Below are positions 5,600-14,128 of a stretch of DNA of 22,077 nt, piece by piece. A model generated the notes under the pieces. It did not search any database, was not told the origin of the DNA, and worked only from the letters and a program-made list of their open reading frames with translations. A program made the position numbers and the translations under genes. The stretch's first letter is position 1. Every line of letters starts with the position of its first letter. Origin of the DNA: DATLRC01 sp035534895 (GTDB lineage Bacteria > Patescibacteriota > Saccharimonadia > Saccharimonadales > UBA4665); assembly GCA_035534895.1 (NCBI GenBank), contig DATLRC010000014.1, positions 1-22,077 of the forward strand, written 5' to 3'.

Positions 5600-6691
5600 A
5601 TGAAGCTTCAAGTCACACAAGAAAATCTTAACCGGGCACTTGGTTCTGTTGCTAAGGTTGCTAATAGTCGGGGTACGTTGCCTATACTGGCTAATGTTTT
5701 AATTAAAACCACCAATAACCGGCTTAGTCTGTCGGCCACCAACTTAGACATCGCTATTAGCCACTACATAGGCGCTAAAGTTAGCCAAGAAGGTTCGATT
5801 ACCGTTCCAGCCCGTTTAATGCAAGACTTTGTTAGTAGTCTACCGTCTGGAATTATTGAGCTTGAACTAGAAGAGACTAAACTAAAAGTAAACACTGACC
5901 AATACCAATCGGTAATTAACGGTATTGTAGCTGACGATTTTCCGGTTATGCCAACCATTAGTGGCGGTAGTACTTGGGCGGTAGACGGCACGGAATTCAA
6001 AAGAGGTCTGCAACAAGTTGTTTTTGCCGCTTCGTCTGACGAGTCAAGACCAGTACTAACAGCTGTCTTCCTACACACTGATCAAGGAAAGCTATATCTG
6101 GCTGCTACCGATAGCTACCGCTTGGCCGAAAAGTGCCTGGGGGCCAATAAACAGACAGTTCAGTTGTTGGTGCCAGCTACAGCCCTCGGCGACTTACTAA
6201 GGGTTATGGGGGATTTTGAGGGAGAAGTAAGTGTTACCCACAATGAACAACAGGTGCTTTTTGGGGTTGGTGACGTTGAGCTGACTGCCCGACTGGTTGA
6301 AGGGAAATACCCAGACTACCGTAAACTAATACCTAGTAGTTTTGAAACCACCGCCAAGCTCAAACGAGCAGATTTTGTTAATATTACTAAAGTTTCCAGC
6401 TTATTCGCCAGAGAAAGTGCCGGCAGTGTGACACTAGAGGCCGCTGAAGAAACTAAAAGCTTGAGTATTAGGGCTATAGCCTCTCAACTTGGTGAAAATA
6501 TAGCAACTGCTAACGGTCAAATTAGTGGTCAAGGCGATATTACTCTTAACTCACGTTACTTGCTGGACGGGCTTAACGCTTTATCCAGCGAAGAAGTAAG
6601 CTTCAGTTTTAATGGTAAGCTCGAACCAACGTTGCTCCAAAGTACGGCTGACAATAACTACAAACACATTATTATGCCCCTCAAGAGCTAG
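5600..6691 (+). CDS. dnaN: DNA polymerase III subunit beta (sliding clamp)
   Basis: The 363-aa protein has normal clamp length and three repeated clamp folds. The N-terminal repeat reads MKLQVTQENLNRALGSVAKV...LPILANVLI, the middle repeat includes AVFLHTDQGKLYLAATDSYRLAE, and the C-terminal end NNYKHIIMPLKS is the conserved family terminus that lines the partner-binding pocket. It forms a dimeric ring that tethers the replicative polymerase. A textbook AGGAGG (5587-5592) sits 7 nt before the ATG. It lies 278 bp after dnaA and 18 bp before recF, consistent with a dnaN-recF transcript and possible readthrough from dnaA. No odd features. Confidence 0.98.
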   Translation: MKLQVTQENLNRALGSVAKVANSRGTLPILANVLIKTTNNRLSLSATNLDIAISHYIGAKVSQEGSITVPARLMQDFVSSLPSGIIELELEETKLKVNTDQYQSVINGIVADDFPVMPTISGGSTWAVDGTEFKRGLQQVVFAASSDESRPVLTAVFLHTDQGKLYLAATDSYRLAEKCLGANKQTVQLLVPATALGDLLRVMGDFEGEVSVTHNEQQVLFGVGDVELTARLVEGKYPDYRKLIPSSFETTAKLKRADFVNITKVSSLFARESAGSVTLEAAEETKSLSIRAIASQLGENIATANGQISGQGDITLNSRYLLDGLNALSSEEVSFSFNGKLEPTLLQSTADNNYKHIIMPLKS

Positions 6692-6709
6692 TTAGCTAGA
6701 ATAAAGCGT

Positions 6710-7771
6710 ATGATTGCCGATATTCGCTTACAGAACTTTCGTTCATACGCTGATGCATCATTTGAGCTCGGGCCATCGATCAACATCATTGTTGGGCCTA
6801 ACGCCAGTGGCAAGACTAATCTACTAGAGGCATTACTGGTTTTAGCTCGTGGCAGCTCCTATAGAGCCAGCGACAACGAGCTAGTTGCTTTTAATAAGCC
6901 ATGGGCCCGGCTAGATGCTCATCTAAGCAACAATAGCCTAAGGACGGTTAAGATAATCCAAAAGCCACAGCCAGCCAAGAGTTTTGAGTTTGATAGTAAG
7001 ACTCTAAAGCGGTTAAATCTAGACCATACTTTACCAGTGGTATTGTTTGAGCCAAACCACCTATCGCTACTTAGTGGTCAACCTGAGATAAGGCGGGCCT
7101 ACATTGATGAATTATTAGAACAAACAGTACTGGGTTATTCTGGCTTGCGCAGAGAATATCGGCGGGCTCTAGCCCAACGTAACTCTTTACTTAAAAAGGG
7201 TCATCCTGCACAGAGTCAACTTTTCCCTTGGAACGTGCGGCTTAGTGAACTGGCTGGGCAGGTTGTTCGCCAACGTAATGAGTTAGTGAGCACACTGAAT
7301 AACAAAATAGGTGCTACCTACCTGGATTTAGCTCACGGCTCAACCAAAATTAATTTAGTCTATAGAGCCACCTGGGAGGCTGAAAACTATCAATCCAATC
7401 TGCTAAAAAAGTTGGAGACCAGTACCGAAACGGATATATGGCGCGGTTTTACTGGTTCAGGACCCCACCGAGAGGATCTGGCTGTTTTATTTAACAACCA
7501 TCCAGCTCAAGAGGCTGCATCAAGAGGGGAAGCGCGGACACTAGTCTTAGGCCTTAAAATACTAGAGCTTGAGATCATAAAGACTAACCGGGGCATAACA
7601 CCACTACTACTCATGGATGATGTTTTTAGTGAGCTAGACGGAGCCCGTAGACGAGCACTAACTAATTACTTGAAGCCTTACCAGACTTTTATTACCACCA
7701 CCGATGCTGATGTAGTTGTCCAAAACTTTACCGAAACCTGTAACATTCTGCCAATAGTTAAACATTACTAA
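6710..7771 (+). CDS. recF: DNA replication and repair protein RecF
   Basis: The 353-aa protein is a complete RecF. The N-terminus IADIRLQNFRSYADASFEL leads into Walker A GPNASGKTN (29-37). The family block TGSGPHREDL is at 248-257, the ABC-type signature SRGEARTLVLGLK at 271-283, and Walker B with D-loop PLLLMDDVFSELD at 298-310. It is an SMC-like ATPase that helps load RecA at gaps through RecO and RecR. The start follows dnaN by 18 bp with no clear Shine-Dalgarno, so translation is probably coupled to dnaN. An array of three 8-bp repeats begins right after its stop. No terminator is visible. Confidence 0.97.
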   Translation: MIADIRLQNFRSYADASFELGPSINIIVGPNASGKTNLLEALLVLARGSSYRASDNELVAFNKPWARLDAHLSNNSLRTVKIIQKPQPAKSFEFDSKTLKRLNLDHTLPVVLFEPNHLSLLSGQPEIRRAYIDELLEQTVLGYSGLRREYRRALAQRNSLLKKGHPAQSQLFPWNVRLSELAGQVVRQRNELVSTLNNKIGATYLDLAHGSTKINLVYRATWEAENYQSNLLKKLETSTETDIWRGFTGSGPHREDLAVLFNNHPAQEAASRGEARTLVLGLKILELEIIKTNRGITPLLLMDDVFSELDGARRRALTNYLKPYQTFITTTDADVVVQNFTETCNILPIVKHY

Positions 7772-7795
7772 ATAATACGATAATACGATAATATG
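7772..7795 (+). repeat. Three tandem 8-bp repeats just after recF
   Basis: Units ATAATACG, ATAATACG and ATAATATG (7772-7779, 7780-7787, 7788-7795) lie directly behind the recF TAA. The 8-bp period does not match a helical turn. They precede the leader of the lipoprotein gene and a -10-like TATGAT further on. They could be simple slippage sequence or a regulatory site. Confidence 0.6.
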
Positions 7796-7860
7796 GCAAA
7801 CATCGCCCAAATATGTTATGATCCTTATGTCTAAAAAAGGTTCATTTTAAGGACTCAATC

Positions 7861-8586
7861 ATGTTATCAACCAAGAGAAAAGAAAGTAATATGAGTAATC
7901 ACGGCGGTGATATTTATAAAGTCGTACACAATTACCCCAAAACCACCAAAGTAATTGCTGGGCTAAGCTTGGCCGTAGCTCTTGCTGGCTGCAACAAGCC
8001 ACCAAATGCACATTCTGGAAGCACCGAAACACACCAAGGTTCCCCTGTTTCTTCGGGTATTGCACAGCCACCAACACCCGATAGGTCTCCTGGCACAAAA
8101 GTAAGCCAGAGTACCGCAATAGGACAGTTCGGTAACCTCTGTCTAGTCTTGTCTACTGACTGGGCGCGCCCTCTTTTTAATAATGTTGCGAGTAATCAAA
8201 TTAGCTGTGATCATCATTTATTAACTGGCGACCGGGGCGGCAATATCAATGCGGCTGACTTTTGGATCACTGATGAGGGCGACTCATATAATGGGGGCAA
8301 CTTATCTCTTTCGGTCGGGACCTACATAAGTACACCGAAAGAGCTAAAGACATATGAATACTTTGGCACTACAAAAAGTCTACAAGGATATGAAGCTATC
8401 GAAGACAGTAATTCTCATAGTGTTGAAGTATCACTTTTCAAAGCGAGCCCAGATGGCAACTACGAGACCCTTGATACTTCATTCGAAGCAAAAAATACAG
8501 GTCTCGCTTCTATAAATAATTCCATGAAAGAGCTTGAAGACTATGTTATTAATGCTGCTGGGGCGGCTTTTGATAGTTTTGGGTAG
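7861..8586 (+). CDS. Secreted lipoprotein, DUF3558-like (tentative)
   Basis: The 241-aa protein has a long, charged N-terminal region and a hydrophobic segment KVIAGLSLAVALAGC ending in a clear lipobox with Cys44, so the mature part should be lipid-anchored outside the membrane. A Ser/Thr/Pro-rich linker (about 45-80) leads to a globular domain with Cys in FGNLCLV and in NQISCDHH, then strands such as NLSLSVGTY. This two-cysteine, beta-rich plan resembles DUF3558-type actinobacterial lipoproteins, but the match is by eye only. The ATG at 7861 is preferred over the internal ATG at 7891 because AAGGA lies 7-8 nt before it. A paralogue-like gene faces it at 8715-9434. Ligand and function are unknown. 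Confidence 0.75.
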   Translation: MLSTKRKESNMSNHGGDIYKVVHNYPKTTKVIAGLSLAVALAGCNKPPNAHSGSTETHQGSPVSSGIAQPPTPDRSPGTKVSQSTAIGQFGNLCLVLSTDWARPLFNNVASNQISCDHHLLTGDRGGNINAADFWITDEGDSYNGGNLSLSVGTYISTPKELKTYEYFGTTKSLQGYEAIEDSNSHSVEVSLFKASPDGNYETLDTSFEAKNTGLASINNSMKELEDYVINAAGAAFDSFG

Positions 8587-8667
8587 AAACGGGCTTCATA
8601 AAAACATTCTCTAGTATTTTCTAAATTGAGCATCGTATAAATATAGCTCTATTCCAGGCCCACAGTA

Positions 8668-8688
8668 CCCCGACTGTCAGGTCGCGGG
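8668..8688 (+). terminator. Candidate terminator hairpin between the convergent lipoprotein genes
   Basis: CCC+CGAC (8668-8674) pairs with GTCG (8681-8684) and GGG (8686-8688) around a TGTCAG loop, giving a 7-bp GC-rich stem with one bulged base. The T-rich AAGTTTATTGTTGTT follows on the plus strand, a weak U-tract. It fits the end of the plus-strand lipoprotein transcript. No T-run follows on the minus strand. Confidence 0.4.
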
Positions 8689-8714
8689 AAGTTTATTGTT
8701 GTTGGCCCTATGGA

Positions 8715-9434
8715 CTACTGTGCAAAACCGTCTTTTACAATTGCTCCCGCAATCTCTACAATCTTTCTTTCGTGGTCGGGAGCGTATTGATCTTGTTGGG
8801 TGCCGAGCCAAATACCTGTAACGTCAAGAGCATAAGTACCCACACTTATTATTAAATCTTGTTCGCTGTTGCTCCAAAGCGCTTTATCACCCGAAACTGT
8901 AGTTGCTACTGCATCACCATTATTAGCTATGAATTGGGAAAACATGCTACCGTCAGGATCAGAGTCTATGGTAGCAAAAATTCCCCTATCGTTATAAATT
9001 GCTGCACTCCCTTGATTGGGATAACTCCAGTCGGCTTGTTCAAAGTCACCATATCCCTCACCCCCACCAGGCCTAAAGTAATGGGTGCAAGAAGCGTTAT
9101 TTGTACCCATTACTTCATCTACTACAATCGTTGGTATAGACCCGCATATATTTACCAAAGGGTGTAGAAATTTCTGAGTACCTGCTCCGGGAGTATTTGC
9201 TGTTATCGGAAGTTGGTCTGAATGAGATGGGCTTGGGCTGGTAGTATTCGATTCAACAGTAGTAACGACTTCTCTGGCTGGGTTGGATGGCTCAAACTTT
9301 GCGTTTGCACATGATGACGCAAGTAATGTAAGTAAACTGGCTCCAACAATTTGTTTTATCCGTTCGGACTGTCGACTGCCCACACCACTTTCTAGGGATT
9401 GCTTATACTGGGGCTTTTCTGACTTGTGTCTCAT
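8715..9434 (-). CDS. Secreted lipoprotein, similar in plan to the facing lipoprotein
   Basis: The 239-aa protein has a charged start, a hydrophobic segment IVGASLLTLLASSC with candidate lipobox Cys42, a Ser/Thr/Pro-rich linker (about 50-85) and a folded domain. The domain has cysteines 20 residues apart (VNICGS and NASCTHYF) and the block DLIISVGTYALDV, which recalls NLSLSVGTYIS in the facing lipoprotein. The layout suggests that both belong to one divergent lipoprotein family. The -3 lipobox position is Ala rather than the usual Leu/Val, so lipidation is slightly less sure. A GAGAAAG before the ATG is the only ribosome site. It lies on the same strand as, and 107 bp downstream of, the T4SS operon, with its own extended -10 candidate. 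Its role at the cell surface is unknown. Confidence 0.72.
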   Translation of the reverse strand: MRHKSEKPQYKQSLESGVGSRQSERIKQIVGASLLTLLASSCANAKFEPSNPAREVVTTVESNTTSPSPSHSDQLPITANTPGAGTQKFLHPLVNICGSIPTIVVDEVMGTNNASCTHYFRPGGGEGYGDFEQADWSYPNQGSAAIYNDRGIFATIDSDPDGSMFSQFIANNGDAVATTVSGDKALWSNSEQDLIISVGTYALDVTGIWLGTQQDQYAPDHERKIVEIAGAIVKDGFAQ

Positions 9435-9480
9435 AGTAACTTTCTCTTGGGTACCTCATTGATGTGATCAATAATATATG

Positions 9481-9489
9481 ACTACTATA
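9481..9489 (-). promoter_or_regulatory. Extended -10 promoter candidate for the minus-strand lipoprotein gene
   Basis: On the minus strand TGTTATAGT (TG, one base, TATAGT) forms an extended -10 about 45 nt before the ATG at 9434. A -35-like TTGCAT lies only 15 bp upstream, so the extended -10 would have to carry most of the recognition. The call is by pattern only. Confidence 0.35.
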
Positions 9490-9491
9490 AC

Positions 9492-9547
9492 ATATAACAC
9501 AAAAATGCAATCCAAAGCTTTAGTCATGCGCACAAGTTGTGTTATAT
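9492..9547. repeat. 11-bp inverted repeat at the end of the T4SS operon
   Basis: ATATAACACAA (9492-9502) and TTGTGTTATAT (9537-9547) are perfect reverse complements 34 nt apart. The right arm includes the stop codon of the last T4SS gene and the left arm adjoins the lipoprotein promoter candidate. It may be a transcript-end hairpin of the operon or a binding site. The loop has no obvious structure and no U-tract follows. Confidence 0.55.
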
Positions 9548-10318
9548 AATAGTGCCAGAGTCAAATAACAGATTTCCATTCTGGATATCGTATAGATAAA
9601 GGCGTAAATTGGTTATCTGGGAGTAGTCGATTCTTGCCTTCAGTGAATTTCCATCGATACTTACGTTAAAATTTATTATACTAGAATTGTTTGAGCTAGT
9701 AGGATTATGAGGAGTAACGGCAATACTGCTAGTGTCTATTGATACGGTTTGCGCTAATTGCTTATAGTTAAATAAGGCTTGCTCTAGGTTATTTATCTGT
9801 GCTGCAGTAACTCCGTAGTTTTCTAGAGCATCAGTGCCTAAAAAAGTAATATTAGCTTTGGAAGGAGTTTGGGGGATTTGCTGAAGGAGTAAAAGCTGTT
9901 GCTGATCTATTGGGAGGCTGTAAGTAGGGATATTTTTTGGTACGAACGAGATTTTTTTATTAACAATATGATCACCCCTATAATCATATATCGATACAAT
10001 CGTTATGGTGTATGTTTGACCTATATTCAAGGGGCCAACTAGACTAATATTAAGCTCTTCATTACTTATTTTAAGTGATTTTATAAATGGTGAGTTGGGA
10101 TAAACCGATAGGTTAGAGCTTGCGAGCCGTTTGTTGAAGATCACATCAAAGAATGGTGAAACCGTTGCCACGTTATTGATGGCGGGATTGGTACTAGTTA
10201 CACGAAACCCCTGTAAGTTATGAAGTTGGTAAGCGACTAGCCCGAAGAGTATCAATCCCAGAACAACAGTAGTTAGAATAATTTGTCTAGAAAAGCTCGT
10301 TTGGCGATAAAAACGCAT
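9542..10318 (-). CDS. Membrane-anchored protein with SbsA-type Ig-like domain (T4SS operon)
   Basis: With the ATG ending at 10318 the product is 258 aa. A longer in-frame start at 10429 would run into the preceding gene and lacks a ribosome site, whereas AAGGA precedes 10318 by about 10 nt. Residues 13-34 (QIILTTVVLGLILFGLVAYQL) form one membrane anchor. The exposed part begins with a beta-rich module, FRVTSTNPAINNVATVSPFFDVIFNKRL..., ending ...KKISFVPK, which follows the SbsA/Big_5 Ig-like pattern (a claim on Asn/Pro, then VIFNKRL, then GQTYTITI). The last 120 residues are an unrecognised Asn/Gln/Ser-rich domain. It starts 13 bp after the hydrolase gene and is the last of the operon, so a surface or adhesin-like role in the machine is inferred. 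Confidence 0.75.
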   Translation of the reverse strand: MRFYRQTSFSRQIILTTVVLGLILFGLVAYQLHNLQGFRVTSTNPAINNVATVSPFFDVIFNKRLASSNLSVYPNSPFIKSLKISNEELNISLVGPLNIGQTYTITIVSIYDYRGDHIVNKKISFVPKNIPTYSLPIDQQQLLLLQQIPQTPSKANITFLGTDALENYGVTAAQINNLEQALFNYKQLAQTVSIDTSSIAVTPHNPTSSNNSSIINFNVSIDGNSLKARIDYSQITNLRLYLYDIQNGNLLFDSGTII

Positions 10319-10331
10319 ATAAAATTTTTCC

Positions 10332-11546
10332 TTAATCTGGCGATACATAGCCAGTAATACCATTATCATAATATCCATTACCGTGTTCAATCGACACAAT
10401 TGAACCACTTGGCGGATTTTGCGTGCCATATGTCCCCCTCGGTTGACCTAACCCTGTCTGATCACCGCCGATATATATACTTCTAGCCCCAGAAGATGAA
10501 ATAAATATATTTACGTGACTATCACCATAGATTGCTAAGTCACCGGGTTTTGGAATATAACCGCTGTTTTGAGTGTGCCAATGGAAGTTCTGATTGATCT
10601 CCCCAATTGACTGTATGGAAGGGACGTAGGGGACACTCCAATAGGGATTTGGTTGTAAGGGGTAGCTGGCTTGATTATAGACCCAGCTTACAAAATCGGC
10701 ACACCATTCCTCATAACGTTGCTGACTATATTTTAAGAAGCCACTACTAGCGTAGGAAAAACCAGGATATGGTAGATTAGAACCAGGCTGAGTCTCCCAA
10801 AGAGCTAATTCTTGTTGGGCAATACAAACTATGTTTTGACGCAATTGGGTGGAGTTATTACTAACATTATTTGTTGACGGAAGACCACAGCTTACAGTAG
10901 CTCCTATACAGGTTGAGCTTAAGGAAGCATTAATCCCCGCAGAATCACCATACAATTTTAAAACTAGTTCTGCATTGCTAACCCGGTTTTGCATTTGCGG
11001 GTCACCTGCATCCTCATAAGATTTTTCAAATGCGCTGGTTGCCTCACCCACATTAGTTGTTGCTTTAAGCGCAACTAAAGCATTTGAGCGAGATGAGGTC
11101 AGCTCTTGCCATAAATAGTCAAGCTGCACTCCCAAGTCTGAAGGGCTTTTAGCTTCTTTCTGAGCAAGTAAGACCAATCCTTGTTGGCGTCCTGGGTCAG
11201 TCCACTGACCAATACCAAATCCTACGTTTGGGATAGGTACATTACTCGAACTACCATTTTGTTGATCTAAGGGGTTTAACCCCTGGCCTGACTCTTGTTC
11301 TAAATTGCCGATGACGGCAGAGGCTTGGGGGGCAGTTAATCCCTTGCCGGTAAGAAAATTATAGGCTTTTTGTAAGTTATCATTGCCAACTAGAGTAGTA
11401 CTAGTTGTATTAGAACACTGATTTCCTAAATAATATAGGGTATCAGTATTAATACTAAGCTGATCTTCGGCATTGAGTGCAAAAACTTGTTGGGGGAAAA
11501 GACTTATTACGAGTAGAGCCAATGTCAGTATTATGTTAATCATCAT
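10332..11546 (-). CDS. Secreted bifunctional peptidoglycan hydrolase (lysozyme-like + CHAP)
   Basis: The 404-aa protein has a signal peptide (1-23, cleavage near VFALNA). The first domain (about 55-200) matches phage-tail-type lysozyme: KAYNFLTGKGLTAPQASAVI, then NLEQESG with candidate catalytic E83/E85, then GFGIGQWT and SAFEKSYEDAGDP. The second (about 235-400) is a CHAP amidase/endopeptidase with C282 in EEWCADFVSWVYNQA, H344 in GDSHVNIFI, and the strand GDLAIYG. The pair would cut both glycan and peptide bonds outside the membrane. In Gram-positive T4SSs such two-domain enzymes (VirB1-like, e.g. the PcsB/CwlT type) open the wall for the channel. ATG at 11546 overlaps the stop of the large membrane protein gene as ATGA. 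A weak second ATG sits at 11543. Confidence 0.88.
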   Translation of the reverse strand: MMINIILTLALLVISLFPQQVFALNAEDQLSINTDTLYYLGNQCSNTTSTTLVGNDNLQKAYNFLTGKGLTAPQASAVIGNLEQESGQGLNPLDQQNGSSSNVPIPNVGFGIGQWTDPGRQQGLVLLAQKEAKSPSDLGVQLDYLWQELTSSRSNALVALKATTNVGEATSAFEKSYEDAGDPQMQNRVSNAELVLKLYGDSAGINASLSSTCIGATVSCGLPSTNNVSNNSTQLRQNIVCIAQQELALWETQPGSNLPYPGFSYASSGFLKYSQQRYEEWCADFVSWVYNQASYPLQPNPYWSVPYVPSIQSIGEINQNFHWHTQNSGYIPKPGDLAIYGDSHVNIFISSSGARSIYIGGDQTGLGQPRGTYGTQNPPSGSIVSIEHGNGYYDNGITGYVSPD

Positions 11547-14098
11547 TTTGATAATAGGTTGGTATAATCGGTCATTACGTGAGTGTCCAACAGATATTGT
11601 CTGAAGTGCCCAACTTCGTCGTTAAGTTGGGGGGCAATCTTGTCTGGGCAGGATAAGTCATTTGGGGCCAGAGCTGAACAATATATTGATGCTGCTGTAG
11701 AATCATTTGGGATAACACTAGGAGAGTCATTTTTTATATCGTATGTGCCTATATTGCCACAGAATTTTTTGGCTGCTGAGGTCGAGCCGTCTACCGAATC
11801 AGCTAACAAGATATAGCTATCAACAAAACAGTGCAGCAGATCGTTATTATTTTGGTCACCGGAGGGATTATCGGTATAAGTATTTGGATTGCCTAATATG
11901 TCAATACGACGAGCTGAGTTGTTATCTACAGAAACATTTGAAAAAAGGTATTGTTCGTTTTGAACAGGATCATATTTGTTAATCTCGTTGTCCATGAAGG
12001 CATATTGGGTGGCACCATATGGGTCACCGGGGTAAGTAGTATTATTAAGAGCCGAAACCTTATCTAGTAGAAAAATTGCTGCAGCGTAATGGGGTATTGT
12101 TCTTGTTATATTTGTAAAATAACTGACGGTGCTGGAAGCGACTTGACCAAGACTTTGGGGCACATCGCTAGCGAGTCGTGACACCAAGGAAATGGGGTTG
12201 CTTGTATCGAACATACGATTTATCCACGGTAGTTGATTGAATGCTACTAAACTTTCGTGACTTGCCATCGCTGTTAAATTATCTGCCTGTGGTGTTGTAA
12301 GTGGAATCCCTCCAATTCGCCTGGAGTAGTTGCTAAAAGATAAGAAAAGACCAGCGTCTGCATTGTTTAGAAATTGTACGGAATTTTCAGAGCCGTTAAT
12401 ACCATAAGGAGTGAAATATCTAATAATATCGGGGAGAACGAAGTGTTGAATTCCTTGCTGGACTGCTATGATCCCCGCTGTAAAGGCTACCTGTGCGGTA
12501 CCAAACGAAAAGCCATCAGCGGCAATCTGGAAGACCCCAGCAAATCCTTGTATGATAAATCCAAAAGGACTTGTTAAAGCGTGGCAACTGAACGTCGCAC
12601 CACTTTTATTTAGTATTCCCCGTAACTTACCAAATATTTTTGTCCCGCTATTTTGGGTTGGTAGCGAAGAAGTATTAATGTCAGGAGTATTGTTGCTAAC
12701 TAGCCCGCCGGTTGATCTTTGCCAAGCAGCTGAACTGGTAAATGGGAGGGAGGCTTCAGAGGGCGTTCCGTTACTGTTGGGCTTAGCTGATGGGTCACCG
12801 TTAAAAATTTTCATTACCTGTTTGACCTCATGTCCCGTTAACTTGCCAGCTTTTAGTTGATCGGCGAGGGTCAAAACTAAATTGCCGTGCCGGATAAGAA
12901 GCGACATGATCTTTGGGACTCGTGTCGACGAAGCATGACTGACATCTTTCTCAAGGCCACACGCTGTACTCGCTATAGATGTAAGGAATATGGGATTGCC
13001 AAAGTCAAAACTTTTTACACCGGCCTCAACAGCCGTTTCACCAGTCGCGCCGTTACTGGCAGCTTGGTTGGCGGCATCCAGAGCTTTCCCCAGAGCACCC
13101 GATTGGTTGTTGGCATCCGTATATTGTGTAAGATCGTTAGCATTTGTATCGTTTGCGGGTGGTTGTCCGCCAGTTTCTTCTTCATTGGCTGTAACGAGTT
13201 CATCACCACTGGCACCATTAACGATTTTCCCTTCTATAGTTTTCTGAACATCATCATTTTGTGTATCGGGCAGCCCACTAAAAGAAACGCCTGCTTCATC
13301 AATCATTACCGGTCGAAACGATATCTCTTGCCCAACACTCCATTCAGGTAAAGCAGTTTCTAAATCACTGAAAACAACACCGTTATTACCAATCTCCTGG
13401 GTAACGTCTTGTCCCTCAGCATTTTTTAGGCCGTTAAATTCACCGGTAGAAGGATCTATCACGACTGTGTAACCAACTTTTGCTAGGTCAGCAATAACAA
13501 CAGGGTCTGTAAAATCAAAGTTCTCCATCTCCGTACTAAGGTTTTCACCATCTGCTTGAGCAGTTCTATCCTCAGCAGCAGACGGTTTATTATCTCCAGG
13601 GATATTCTTGCAGCCAGCCTTAAGATGCCAACAAACAACCTTTTGCAAAACCTTTTGGGCAGCCCTTTTCTCAAAACGTTGCTCAACTTTAGATTCGTAG
13701 GCTATCAAGGTTTTTTCAATGTGGACTAACTCATACGGAATAATTGCGCTCATACCGAAGATAATCAACACGATAATACCCCCGCCGATGCCACCTCCAA
13801 CCAAAGATTTGCGAGGACTAGTTTTTAGTAAACCACTGATTCTCGACTTCTTGGTTTGATCCACTGGCCTAAAACCAACGCCGAGCTGCTCAGCAGTTGC
13901 TAGACTACCAGCCGTAAGAGTACCTGAACGATGTGTACTATTGCCACTCCTATCAGATAATACCCCGCCTTGATTACTCGACTTGTTTTCTCGTTGGCGG
14001 AAGGAGTTGACAGCCTTACTGCGCTCGAGATCGTTTAAAACATTTCCCCGGGGTATTTGCTCCTCAGAACTAGGGTCATAGATGTTTTGTGGTTCCAT
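11543..14098 (-). CDS. Large membrane protein of unknown function in T4SS operon
   Basis: The 851-aa product is not recognised. The first 100 residues are hydrophilic and basic, followed by a membrane segment (about 102-121, GGGIGGGIIVLIIFGMSAII). A helical Lys/Glu/Arg stretch (126-155) and a long Asp/Asn/Gly/Thr-rich region follow, with cysteines CWHLKAGC (156-163). A second hydrophobic region (about 510-555) may be membrane-associated, and the C-terminal 300 residues are polar, Asn-rich and cysteine-bearing (CFVDS, FCGN, YCSAL, LSCPDK), suggesting disulfides outside the cell. With one or two anchors and large exposed parts, it could be a scaffold or surface-exposed tip component. Position between VirB4 and the wall hydrolase, with an ATGA overlap to the latter and a 30-bp gap after VirB4, ties it to the machine. 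No family name is justified. Confidence 0.8.
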   Translation of the reverse strand: MEPQNIYDPSSEEQIPRGNVLNDLERSKAVNSFRQRENKSSNQGGVLSDRSGNSTHRSGTLTAGSLATAEQLGVGFRPVDQTKKSRISGLLKTSPRKSLVGGGIGGGIIVLIIFGMSAIIPYELVHIEKTLIAYESKVEQRFEKRAAQKVLQKVVCWHLKAGCKNIPGDNKPSAAEDRTAQADGENLSTEMENFDFTDPVVIADLAKVGYTVVIDPSTGEFNGLKNAEGQDVTQEIGNNGVVFSDLETALPEWSVGQEISFRPVMIDEAGVSFSGLPDTQNDDVQKTIEGKIVNGASGDELVTANEEETGGQPPANDTNANDLTQYTDANNQSGALGKALDAANQAASNGATGETAVEAGVKSFDFGNPIFLTSIASTACGLEKDVSHASSTRVPKIMSLLIRHGNLVLTLADQLKAGKLTGHEVKQVMKIFNGDPSAKPNSNGTPSEASLPFTSSAAWQRSTGGLVSNNTPDINTSSLPTQNSGTKIFGKLRGILNKSGATFSCHALTSPFGFIIQGFAGVFQIAADGFSFGTAQVAFTAGIIAVQQGIQHFVLPDIIRYFTPYGINGSENSVQFLNNADAGLFLSFSNYSRRIGGIPLTTPQADNLTAMASHESLVAFNQLPWINRMFDTSNPISLVSRLASDVPQSLGQVASSTVSYFTNITRTIPHYAAAIFLLDKVSALNNTTYPGDPYGATQYAFMDNEINKYDPVQNEQYLFSNVSVDNNSARRIDILGNPNTYTDNPSGDQNNNDLLHCFVDSYILLADSVDGSTSAAKKFCGNIGTYDIKNDSPSVIPNDSTAASIYCSALAPNDLSCPDKIAPQLNDEVGHFRQYLLDTHVMTDYTNLLSK

Positions 14099-14128
14099 CT
14101 TGGTTTTTCCGCTACTTTCCAGAATTTA

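Noticed and set aside
9542..10429. Longer start (10429) for the Ig-like protein
   Set aside because: It would overlap the hydrolase gene by about 100 nt and add an unlikely N-terminus; the ATG at 10318 has AAGGA and a normal membrane anchor start.
12887..13351. 154-aa plus-strand ORF opposite the large membrane protein
   Set aside because: Overlaps a long frame that fits the operon by spacing and overlap; no family features or ribosome site.
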